Source: Linyphia triangularis (taxonomy: Eukaryota > Arthropoda > Arachnida > Araneae > Linyphiidae). Taken from it: a DNA stretch of 64,000 bases. Position numbers and translations under genes: made by a program. The notes beneath the pieces are model-generated. The model worked only from the letters and a program-made list of their open reading frames with translations. It ran no database searches and was not told the DNA's origin. The stretch is from contig OZ021723.1 of NCBI GenBank assembly GCA_963978545.1, positions 9,277,593-9,341,592 on the forward strand, read 5' to 3'. The first letter of the stretch is position 1, and every line of letters begins with the position of its first letter. Shown here one piece after another: positions 50,418 through 62,100 of the stretch.

Positions 50418-51300
50418 TAAAGCCGGATTTACACGCTGCTAGTTGGAGTTCCAAATTAGATCGCCAGTCTGTGACGTCACCTGGCTACTCAAAATCAAAA
50501 AAAAATTATATTTAGTGGAGCCGGCGACTCCCATTGATCAATCACATGCGCTCTCCCATGATCACCGACAGACGTCACTTCGCCGACGTCACAGAACTGG
50601 CGATCTAATCTGGAAACCCAATAGTCCGAGAGGCGACTGTTTTTGGACCCCATCGAACATCATTCTGAATTTTTTTATAGAAATTGGAGGAAAGGGAGTA
50701 GATTAGGAATCCACTGGTCAGCCGAAAAATTGCCGAAACTGATCAATAATCGACTTGGAATGAGTTGAACTAAAATCCGATTGACAAATATGTCATAACT
50801 TGCCAAAAATAGAACAAACTTATTCGTCTGGCAACCCACTTCATTTCGATTTTCAATGAGAAAAAGCGCAAACGATTTCTGATCTTTGGCTGGGAAAACT
50901 TATATCTTTTAAAAGTAAGCCAAATTGGCGACATCAGTTACGCCATCCTTAAAGTAATTTTTATTGCCAACTTGGCTCCCTTTTAATAGATGCAAGTAGA
51001 CCGTCGCCAGATATCAGAATCGTCTGCAACCTTCTTGATCGAAAATTAAAGAGTGAGGGTTACCAAATAAAAAAAAAAATGCTCATTATTTGGCAAGTTA
51101 TGGCGCATTTGGCAATTGGATTTAGTTCAACTTATTAAAAGTCGATTTTTGACCAGTTTCGCCCATTTTTGCCACGACAGACCAGTGAATTCGTAATCTA
51201 CTCACTTTTCTCTAATTTCTATGAAAAAACTCAGAATGATGTTCGATAGGGTCCAAAAATTACAGTCGCCTCTCAGTCTACAACTGATAGCATTTAAGAT
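50418..51300. mobile_element. CGTGTAAAT-end MITE interrupted by ~655-bp foldback MITE copy 5
   Basis: The outer element is the family seen at 46295-46531: left end TAAAGCCGGATTTACACGCT and a decayed right end CAACTGATAGCATTTAAGAT. Into its right arm the foldback MITE (50624-51278, GTCCGAGAGGCGACTG ends) has inserted at TA. The outer arms share GATCGCCAG...CTGGCGATC and GTGACGTCAC blocks. Confidence 0.82.
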
Positions 51301-51516
51301 TATGGACTCGTAGACCAAGTATAAGGTAGGTTACTGCCTTGAAAGCAAAAGAGGCCTTAGCTTACAAGGATGTTGCTTCAAATCCCAATTAATGTGTTAG
51401 CAGATAGACAACGATGTGGTATTTCCTTCAGCATGCGTAAATACCTGTTTCGCATCAATATCTTCGTTTCTGGAGAAATGTTCCGGCAGTCTGTTGCATG
51501 ATGGATTCCTCTAGAT

Positions 51517-53893
51517 CAGCGTCAGCCACTACGCGGCCCGCGGGCCGGATCCGGCCCGCGACAGCTTTTTCTCCGGCCCGCCGGTAGTACAGAAGAGCAA
51601 AAATCAAATTTTGGGGAAATAATTTTAATTTGTCTACAAAAGTATGGTGTTTACTACCAAAAACCGCGTTTTCCATTAAGTGGCCCGCCTCAGTAAGTCT
51701 GAAAATTCTTTTTTTTTTCTGAGACTGCCAGAAAAATAAAAAAAGCAATAGTTTGAATTATTACCAATGACGCATTGCTTAGTTTATTACTTATGATACC
51801 CAACCTCCTCAACTCGTGAATGGCACAATTCGAATTCTGCTTTTTTGAATGTGATGGGCAGGAGTTGGTTTTAATGCATACTGGCCTATATGTTTTGACG
51901 TGAAAAGAAGAATCGTTATCTCTATGACTCCAGTGCAATAATGGCGTCGAGGACTAGTTTTAAACGCAAAGTAGATAGCGAAAAGCGAACCAGCCGTCTC
52001 TTAATTAACATCGACTAAAATGAAGGATTTAGGAGGTATGTTTTAAATATCTTAATAATTATGAGTTTATGCCAAGTCACATTGTAATATTATCACTAAA
52101 GATTAATATCTTTTATGAATGGCACAATTCGAATTCTGCTTTTTTGAATGTGATGGGCAGGAGTTGGTTTTAATGCATACTGGCCTATATGTTTTGACGT
52201 GAAAAGAAGAATCGTTATCTCTATGACTCCAGTGCAATAATGGCGTCGAGGACTAGTTTTAAACGCAAAGTAGATAGCGAAAAGCGAACCAGCCGTCTCG
52301 TAATTAACATCGACTAAAATGAAGGATTTAGGAGGTATGTTTTAAATATCTTAATAATTATGAGTTTATGCCAAGTCACATTGTAATATTATCACTAAAG
52401 ATTAATATCTTTTATGAATGGCACAATTCGAATTCTGCTTTTTTGAATGTGATGGGCAGGAGTTGGTTTTAATGCATACTGGCCTATATGTTTTGACGTG
52501 AAAAGAAGAATCGTTATCTCTATGACTCCAGTGCAATAATGGCGTCGAGGACTAGTTTTAAACGCAAAGTAGATAGCGAAAAGCGAACCAGCCGTCTCTT
52601 AATTAACATCGACTAAAATGAAGGATTTAGGAGGTATGTTTTAAATATCTTAATAATTATGAGTTTATGCCAAGTCACATTGTAATATTATCACTAAAGA
52701 TTAATATCTTTTATGAATGGCACAATTCGAATTCTGCTTTTTTGAATGTGATGGGCAGGAGTTGGTTTTAATGCATACTGGCCTATATGTTTTGACGTGA
52801 AAAGAAGAATCGTTATCTCTATGACTCCAGTGCAATAATGGCGTCGAGGACTAGTTTTAAACGCAAAGTAGATAGCGAAAAGCGAACCAGCCGTCTCTTA
52901 ATTAACATCGACTAAAATGAAGGATTTAGGAGGTATGTTTTAAATATCTTAATAATTATGAGTTTATGCCAAGTCACATTGTAATATTATCACTAAAGAT
53001 TAATATCTTTTATGAATGGCACAATTCGAATTCTGCTTTTTTGAATGTGATGGGCAGGAGTTGGTTTTAATGCATACTGGCCTATATGTTTTGACGTGAA
53101 AAGAAGAATCGTTATCTCTATGACTCCAGTGCAATAATGGCGTCGAGGACTAGTTTTAAACGCAAAGTAGATAGCGAAAAGCGAACCAGCCGTCTCGTAA
53201 TTAACATCGACTAAAATGAAGGATTTAGGAGGTATGTTTTAAATATCTTAATAATTATGAGTTTATGCCAAGTCACATTGTAATATTATCACTAAAGATT
53301 AATATCTTTTATGAATGGCACAATTCGAATTCTGCTTTTTTGAATGTGATGGGCAGGAGTTGGTTTTAATGCATACTGGCCTATATGTTTTGACGTGAAA
53401 AGAAGAATCGTTATCTCTATGACTCCAGTGCAATAATGGCGTCGAGGACTAGTTTTAAACGCAAAGTAGATAGCGAAAAGCGAACCAGCCGTCTCGTAAA
53501 TAACATCGACTAAAATGAAGGATTTAGGAGGTATGTTTTAAATATCTTAATAATTAGGAGTTTATGCCAAGTCACATTGTAATATTATCACTAAAGATTA
53601 ATATCTTTTATGATTTTAATGTACAATGTAAAGAAAACTATTTTTTTTTTTAATTATTTGAAACAAGAATCAAATATCAATTGTTTTTTTATTAATATAA
53701 AAAAGTTGAATTATTGTTTCAGTTTTCGAAATTGTTTTATATTGTTAAATCTTTAGTAATTATCACATTTGTAACATTGAACATATGTAATAAAGCAATA
53801 TATTTATTGGCGTATTCGGAATAAATCTGCGGCCCGCGGAAAGTTCCAACATAAGTCATGCGGCCCGTCTTTAAAAGTTAGTGGCGAACGCTG
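51517..53893 (+). mobile_element. hAT element with GGCCCGC ends and six internal 299-bp tandem units
   Basis: Ends CAGCGTCAGCCACTACGCGG and (inverted) CAGCGTTCGCCACTAA, with an exact 8-base target duplication CTCTAGAT (51509-51516, 53894-53901). GC-rich GCGGGCCGGATCCGGCCC near the left end and GCGGCCCGCGG near the right are typical of a hAT group. The inner tandem contains the transposase start, but no full transposase remains, so it is non-autonomous. Confidence 0.92.
51818..53611 (+). repeat. 299-bp tandem repeat, six copies, each with a hAT transposase start
   Basis: Units begin GAATGGCACAATTCGAATTC at 51818, 52117, 52416, 52715, 53014 and 53313 and are almost identical. Each contains ATGGCGTCGAGG (first at 51941) coding MASRTSFKRKVDSEKRTSRL and a few more residues before a stop. 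This resembles the N-terminus of ZBED/GTF2IRD2-like hAT transposases. Confidence 0.93.
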
Positions 53894-54341
53894 CTCTAGA
53901 TGAACATAAAGAGAAGTTATCCAATTTCTTCGTGCAGAAGAGGAGAATGCTTCAGAAATTTATCACAGGATGAAAAAAATGTACCGAAAGTAGAACCTCG
54001 TACGGTGCCCCATATTCCGGTGATTCCCTTAAAAAAAATTCTTTGAAAAGTCACGGGTTCATTCGAGAACAGGAAGTACAGGACATCATTGAAAACTAAA
54101 TAACCCTTCAGTAACCCAGAGCTTTTTTGTGTGATTCAAATTATTTTGGCGTTTTTTGATAACTTTTGAATATTTTAACCAACCTCTAATTATTTAAACT
54201 TTACAAACTCTTCTTGCAACAAAAGTTTGTGAAGTTTAAATTATAAATAAAAGTTCGGTTATTGTAGCCCTGTGGAAATACCGCCTTCCTAGCAACGTGG
54301 TGAGAGAAAACGCACGAAGCGACGAATTTCACAACCAGATC

Positions 54342-54527
54342 GGTTGGTTGGTTGTTTTCAGATTATCTGGCACCGTCAGCAACATGAGGGCTATAATGCG
54401 CCGAAACATTCGTCATTTGACAAGTCAACATACATTTACAAACACCCATTCCTAACACGGGACTCGGAACCAGCAATCTCGCTGTCTAGAAGCTAGCACG
54501 CTAACCACTCTACCGTTTGGTTGGCGA
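54342..54527 (-). mobile_element. tRNA-derived SINE, copy 5
   Basis: Minus-strand copy with the same body. Flanked by AACCAGATC at 54333-54341 and 54528-54536. The B-box region is slightly diverged. Confidence 0.9.
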
Positions 54528-54611
54528 AACCAGATCAAAAAACTTGTTGGAATGACTCTTTAATTGTGGATTCAGTCTACCTGCTCATCTGGTGAAGTAA
54601 GGTCCGTAAGG

Positions 54612-54935
54612 TCAGTCTGTCAACTGAGTCTGTCCAGCTTCAGTCTGTCAACTGAGTCTGTCCAGCTTCAGTCTGTCAACTGAGTCTGTCCAGCTTCAGT
54701 CTGTCAACTGAGTCTGTCCAGCTTCAGTCAGTCAACTGAGTCTGTCCAGCTTCAGTCTGTCAACTGAGTCTGTCCAGCTTCAGTCTGTCAACTGAGTCTG
54801 TCCAGCTTCAGTCTGTCAACTGAGTCTGTCCAGCTTCAGTCTGTCAACTGAGTCTGTCCAGCTTCAGTCTGTCAACTGAGTCTGTCCAGCTTCAGTCTGT
54901 CAACTGAGTCTGTCCAGCTTCAGTCTGTCAACTGA
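54612..54935. repeat. 28-bp tandem repeat, about 11.5 copies
   Basis: Units of CAGTCTGTCAACTGAGTCTG-TCCAGCTT with one unit carrying CAGTCAGTC. Each unit contains inverted blocks (CAGT...ACTG). A simple minisatellite with no sign of coding use. Confidence 0.95.
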
Positions 54936-55266
54936 CAACACTGCTTCTGTTCCATCCCTTTGGACTCTGAAGAATTTATCAGTTTTATTAAACATGGCCA
55001 TCATATAGTCGTCTCAACGGTGAACAAATGGTATCGAGTCAAAACAAAGCACGAGTGCATTTCGTTCAGTCCATTGGCATGAAAATGTATTTGGGGGTTT
55101 TTGCGCTCTTGTTGCTGTTGGTTTTAGCTGTTGCATGGAGTTCTGCAATGATTATGAAACCATACTATTAATGTCCGATGTGATGCAGTCAAAATTTACA
55201 TGGAAGATAGTCTTTCGATAAACAAGATCACATGGAGTACATTTATGTATGGAGAATATTTACTTA

Positions 55267-55775
55267 CAAGGGGACCTTACGGTCTCGGAAATTCAGATCG
55301 GGATGAGACTCGGCATATTAGTAGTATACCTAAAGGGTATCCACACAGTAAAGCAATAAAGCGCACTAGCCAGAAGATTCCGAGAAAACAGGCTCTAAAG
55401 TGTTATGCACAGCTTATATACTAGTAGAGAATTTTGCTCGACAACAGAAAATAAAGTATTATCTTTAATTGAAATTTCAATTAGCTGTAACAGTCACTTT
55501 ATAAATTGAAGGGAAAAAAGTACCTCACGAGGTATCGAATCCGGATCGCCCGTACGGGAACCCAGCACGCTGACCACTTATGTTAGTCACCGGACAGTTG
55601 CAGAGCAAAAATCTCTACTGGTATATAAGTTGCGCGTAACACTTTAGAGCCTGTTTTCTCGGAATCTTCTGGCTAGTGCGCTTTATTGCTTGAGTGTGTG
55701 GATACCCTTAAGGTATACTATTAATCTGCCGAGTCTCATTCCTATCTGAATTTCCGAGACCGTTAGGTCCCCTTG
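55267..55775. mobile_element. Foldback element with tRNA-like segment
   Basis: Arms CAAGGGGACCTTACGGTCTC and complement are flanked by TTA. The right arm contains on the minus strand an A-box-like AAGTGGTCAGCGTGCTGGG and B-box-like GGATTCGATACCTC around 55530-55600. It is therefore a tRNA-related repeat that has become palindromic. The left arm lacks the tRNA-like part. Confidence 0.72.
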
Positions 55776-56155
55776 TTAGAAAGTAGCTTTAAACCCCAAC
55801 AAAACTGGAGTCAGTATCTCCATTCAACGTTCATTCAAGTATGCACCTTTAAATGCCCAAAGTTTCAAATTTAATAACCGGACTGTTAAATAAAATTTTA
55901 CTCTTGCAATTGATTTATTTTTGATATTTGGCAATATGTATGTTACCATCATAATAATGTTACTGCAATAAATACATTGCTGCAATAAATCCAGGCTACT
56001 GCAATAAATACATTGATATTTTTTAAAATTTAATTTGGAAAATCAGGCTTCTAAAAGTGAAGAGTGTGCTTTAAAGTGCCATGTTAATTTACGATTTAAT
56101 CGTTGGCTTGTGTGTGAATGTACCTAAAAATAATAAAGTGGCCAAAGAGTAAAAA

Positions 56156-59100
56156 TGTCGTTATTTAATTGGCGATTCTGATATGACATTATGATATCAG
56201 GTGTGTCAAAACGCAAGATCTAAACTGTATAAAAGGCACTAGGTACAGTCAAGGCTCGGATGAAAAGGCACTAGGTACAGTCAATGTCGTTATTTAATTG
56301 GCGATTCTGATATGACATTATGATATCAGGTGTGTCAAAACGCAAGATCTAAACTGTATAAAAGGCACTAGGTACAGTCAAGGCTCGGATGAAAAGGCAC
56401 TAGGTACAGTCAATGTCGTTATTCAATTGGCGATTCTGATATGACATTATGATATCAGGTGTGTCAAAACGCAAGATCTAAACTGTATAAAAGGCACTAG
56501 GTACAGTCAAGGCTCGGATGAAAAGGCACTAGGTACAGTCAATGTCGTTATTTAATTGGCGATTCTGATATGACATTATGATATCAGGTGTGTCAAAACG
56601 CAAGATCTAAACTGTATAAAAGGCACTAGGTACAGTCAAGGCTCGGATGAAAAGGCACTAGGTACAGTCAATGTCGTTATTTAATTGGCGATTCTGATAT
56701 GACATTATGATATCAGGTGTGTCAAAACGCAAGATCTAAACTGTATAAAAGGCACTAGGTACAGTCAAGGCTCGGATGAAAAGGCACTAGGTACAGTCAA
56801 TGTCGTTATTCAATTGGCGATTCTGATATGACATTATGATATCAGGTGTGTCAAAACGCAAGATCTAAACTGTATAAAAGGCACTAGGTACAGTCAAGGC
56901 TCGGATGACAAGGCACTAGGTACAGTCAATGTCGTTATTCAATTGGCGATTCTGATATGACATTATGATATCAGGTGTGTCAAAATGCAAGATCTAAACT
57001 GTATAAAAGGCACTAGGTACAGTCAATGTCGTTATTTAATTGGCGATTCTGATATGACATTATGATATCAGGTGTGTCAAAACGCAAGATCTAAACTGTA
57101 TAAAAGGCACTAGGTACAGTCAAGGCTCGGATGAAAAGGCACTAGGTACAGTCAATGTCGTTATTTAATTGGCGATTCTGATATGACATTATGATATCAG
57201 GTGTGTCAAAACGCAAGATCTAAACTGTATAAAAGGCACTAGGTACAGTCAAGGCTCGGATGAAAAGGCACTAGGTACAGTCAATGTCGTTATTTAATTG
57301 GCGATTCTGATATGACATTATGATATCAGGTGTGTCAAAACGCAAGATCTAAACTGTATAAAAGGCACTAGGTACAGTCAAGGCTCGGATGAAAAGGCAC
57401 TAGGTACAGTCAATGTCGTTATTTAATTGGCGATTCTGATATGACATTATGATATCAGGTGTGTCAAAACGCAAGATCTAAACTGTATAAAAGGCACTAG
57501 GTACAGTCAAGGCTCGGATGAAAAGGCACTAGGTACAGTCAATGTCGTTATTTAATTGGCGATTCTGATATGACATTATGATATCAGGTGTGTCAAAACG
57601 CAAGATCTAAACTGTATAAAAGGCACTAGGTACAGTCAAGGCTCGGATGAAAAGGCACTAGGTACAGTCAATGTCGTTATTCAATTGGCGATTCTGATAT
57701 GACATTATGATATCAGGTGTGTCAAAACGCAAGATCTAAACTGTATAAAAGGCACTAGGTACAGTCAAGGCTCGGATGAAAAGGCACTAGGTACAGTCAA
57801 TGTCGTTATTTAATTGGCGATTCTGATATGACATTATGATATCAGGTGTGTCAAAACGCAAGATCTAAACTGTATAAAAGGCACTAGGTACAGTCAAGGC
57901 TCGGATGAAAAGGCACTAGGTACAGTCAATGTCGTTATTTAATTGGCGATTCTGATATGACATTATGATATCAGGTGTGTCAAAACGCAAGATCTAAACT
58001 GTATAAAAGGCACTAGGTACAGTCAAGGCTCGGATGAAAAGGCACTAGGTACAGTCAATGTCGTTATTTAATTGGCGATTCTGATATGACATTATGATAT
58101 CAGGTGTGTCAAAACGCAAGATCTAAACTGTATAAAAGGCACTAGGTACAGTCAAGGCTCGGATGAAAAGGCACTAGGTACAGTCAATGTCGTTATTCAA
58201 TTGGCGATTCTGATATGACATTATGATATCAGGTGTGTCAAAACGCAAGATCTAAACTGTATAAAAGGCACTAGGTACAGTCAAGGCTCGGATGAAAAGG
58301 CACTAGGTACAGTCAATGTCGTTATTTAATTGGCGATTCTGATATGACATTATGATATCAGGTGTGTCAAAACGCAAGATCTAAACTGTATAAAAGGCAC
58401 TAGGTACAGTCAAGGCTCGGATGAAAAGGCACTAGGTACAGTCAATGTCGTTATTCAATTGGCGATTCTGATATGACATTATGATATCAGGTGTGTCAAA
58501 ACGCAAGATCTAAACTGTATAAAAGGCACTAGGTACAGTCAAGGCTCGGATGAAAAGGCACTAGGTACAGTCAATGTCGTTATTCAATTGGCGATTCTGA
58601 TATGACATTATGATATCAGGTGTGTCAAAATGCAAGATCTAAACTGTATAAAAGGCACTAGGTACAGTCAATGTCGTTATTTAATTGGCGATTCTGATAT
58701 GACATTATGATATCAGGTGTGTCAAAACGCAAGATCTAAACTGTATAAAAGGCACTAGGTACAGTCAAGGCTCGGATGAAAAGGCACTAGGTACAGTCAA
58801 TGTCGTTATTCAATTGGCGATTCTGATATGACATTATGATATCAGGTGTGTCAAAACGCAAGATCTAAACTGTATAAAAGGCACTAGGTACAGTCAAGGC
58901 TCGGATGAAAAGGCACTAGGTACAGTCAATGTCGTTATTTAATTGGCGATTCTGATATGACATTATGATATCAGGTGTGTCAAAACGCAAGATCTAAACT
59001 GTATAAAAGGCACTAGGTACAGTCAAGGCTCGGATGAAAAGGCACTAGGTACAGTCAATGTCGTTATTTAATTGGCGATTCTGATATGACATTATGATAT

Positions 59101-62100
59101 CAGGTGTGTCAAAACGCAAGATCTAAACTGTATAAAAGGCACTAGGTACAGTCAAGGCTCGGATGAAAAGGCACTAGGTACAGTCAATGTCGTTATTCAA
59201 TTGGCGATTCTGATATGACATTATGATATCAGGTGTGTCAAAACGCAAGATCTAAACTGTATAAAAGGCACTAGGTACAGTCAAGGCTCGGATGAAAAGG
59301 CACTAGGTACAGTCAATGTCGTTATTTAATTGGCGATTCTGATATGACATTATGATATCAGGTGTGTCAAAACGCAAGATCTAAACTGTATAAAAGGCAC
59401 TAGGTACAGTCAAGGCTCGGATGAAAAGGCACTAGGTACAGTCAATGTCGTTATTTAATTGGCGATTCTGATATGACATTATGATATCAGGTGTGTCAAA
59501 ACGCAAGATCTAAACTGTATAAAAGGCACTAGGTACAGTCAAGGCTCGGATGAAAAGGCACTAGGTACAGTCAATGTCGTTATTTAATTGGCGATTCTGA
59601 TATGACATTATGATATCAGGTGTGTCAAAACGCAAGATCTAAACTGTATAAAAGGCACTAGGTACAGTCAAGGCTCGGATGAAAAGGCACTAGGTACAGT
59701 CAATGTCGTTATTTAATTGGCGATTCTGATATGACATTATGATATCAGGTGTGTCAAAACGCAAGATCTAAACTGTATAAAAGGCACTAGGTACAGTCAA
59801 GGCTCGGATGAAAAGGCACTAGGTACAGTCAATGTCGTTATTTAATTGGCGATTCTGATATGACATTATGATATCAGGTGTGTCAAAACGCAAGATCTAA
59901 ACTGTATAAAAGGCACTAGGTACAGTCAAGGCTCGGATGAAAAGGCACTAGGTACAGTCAATGTCGTTATTCAATTGGCGATTCTGATATGACATTATGA
60001 TATCAGGTGTGTCAAAACGCAAGATCTAAACTGTATAAAAGGCACTAGGTACAGTCAAGGCTCGGATGAAAAGGCACTAGGTACAGTCAATGTCGTTATT
60101 TAATTGGCGATTCTGATATGACATTATGATATCAGGTGTGTCAAAACGCAAGATCTAAACTGTATAAAAGGCACTAGGTACAGTCAAGGCTCGGATGAAA
60201 AGGCACTAGGTACAGTCAATGTCGTTATTTAATTGGCGATTCTGATATGACATTATGATATCAGGTGTGTCAAAACGCAAGATCTAAACTGTATAAAAGG
60301 CACTAGGTACAGTCAAGGCTCGGATGAAAAGGCACTAGGTACAGTCAATGTCGTTATTTAATTGGCGATTCTGATATGACATTATGATATCAGGTGTGTC
60401 AAAACGCAAGATCTAAACTGTATAAAAGGCACTAGGTACAGTCAAGGCTCGGATGAAAAGGCACTAGGTACAGTCAATGTCGTTATTCAATTGGCGATTC
60501 TGATATGACATTATGATATCAGGTGTGTCAAAACGCAAGATCTAAACTGTATAAAAGGCACTAGGTACAGTCAAGGCTCGGATGAAAAGGCACTAGGTAC
60601 AGTCAATGTCGTTATTTAATTGGCGATTCTGATATGACATTATGATATCAGGTGTGTCAAAACGCAAGATCTAAACTGTATAAAAGGCACTAGGTACAGT
60701 CAAGGCTCGGATGAAAAGGCACTAGGTACAGTCAATGTCGTTATTCAATTGGCGATTCTGATATGACATTATGATATCAGGTGTGTCAAAACGCAAGATC
60801 TAAACTGTATAAAAGGCACTAGGTACAGTCAAGGCTCGGATGAAAAGGCACTAGGTACAGTCAATGTCGTTATTCAATTGGCGATTCTGATATGACATTA
60901 TGATATCAGGTGTGTCAAAACGCAAGATCTAAACTGTATAAAAGGCACTAGGTACAGTCAAGGCTCGGATGAAAAGGCACTAGGTACAGTCAATGTCGTT
61001 ATTCAATTGGCGATTCTGATATGACATTATGATATCAGGTGTGTCAAAATGCAAGATCTAAACTGTATAAAAGGCACTAGGTACAGTCAATGTCGTTATT
61101 CAATTGGCGATTCTGATATGACATTATGATATCAGGTGTGTCAAAACGCAAGATCTAAACTGTATAAAAGGCACTAGGTACAGTCAAGGCTCGGATGAAA
61201 AGGCACTAGGTACAGTCAATGTCGTTATTCAATTGGCGATTCTGATATGACATTATGATATCAGGTGTGTCAAAACGCAAGATCTAAACTGTATAAAAGG
61301 CACTAGGTACAGTCAAGGCTCGGATGAAAAGGCACTAGGTACAGTCAATGTCGTTATTCAATTGGCGATTCTGATATGACATTATGATATCAGGTGTGTC
61401 AAAACGCAAGATCTAAACTGTATAAAAGGCACTAGGTACAGTCAAGGCTCGGATGAAAAGGCACTAGGTACAGTCAATGTCGTTATTCAATTGGCGATTC
61501 TGATATGACATTATGATATCAGGTGTGTCAAAATGCAAGATCTAAACTGTATAAAAGGCACTAGGTACAGTCAATGTCGTTATTCAATTGGCGATTCTGA
61601 TATGACATTATGATATCAGGTGTGTCAAAACGCAAGATCTAAACTGTATAAAAGGCACTAGGTACAGTCAAGGCTCGGATGAAAAGGCACTAGGTACAGT
61701 CAATGTCGTTATTCAATTGGCGATTCTGATATGACATTATGATATCAGGTGTGTCAAAATGCAAGATCTAAACTGTATAAAAGGCACTAGGTACAGTCAA
61801 TGTCGTTATTCAATTGCCGATTCTGATATGACATTATGATATCAGGTGTGTCAAAACGCAAGATCTAAACTGTATAAAAGGCACTAGGTACAGTCAAGGC
61901 TCGGATGAAAAGGCACTAGGTACAGTCAATGTCGTTATTCAATTGGCGATTCTGATATGACATTATGATATCAGGTGTGTCAAAACGCAAGATCTAAACT
62001 GTATAAAAGGCACTAGGTACAGTCAAGGCTCGGATGAAAAGGCACTAGGTACAGTCAATGTCGTTATTCAATTGACGATTCTGATATGACATTATGATAT

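Larger units (their letters stand above)
51390..54110 (+). pseudogene. Degenerate mariner-like transposase N-terminal region, split by the hAT element
   Basis: The outer parts (51390-51516 and 53894-54110) join into a sequence reading FFVQKRRMLQK or, in frame, LRAEEENASEIYHRMKKMY, with a following arginine/valine-rich stretch. This is the helix-turn-helix start typical of mariner transposases. It has many stops. The same region, unsplit, lies at 39320-39760. Confidence 0.55.
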
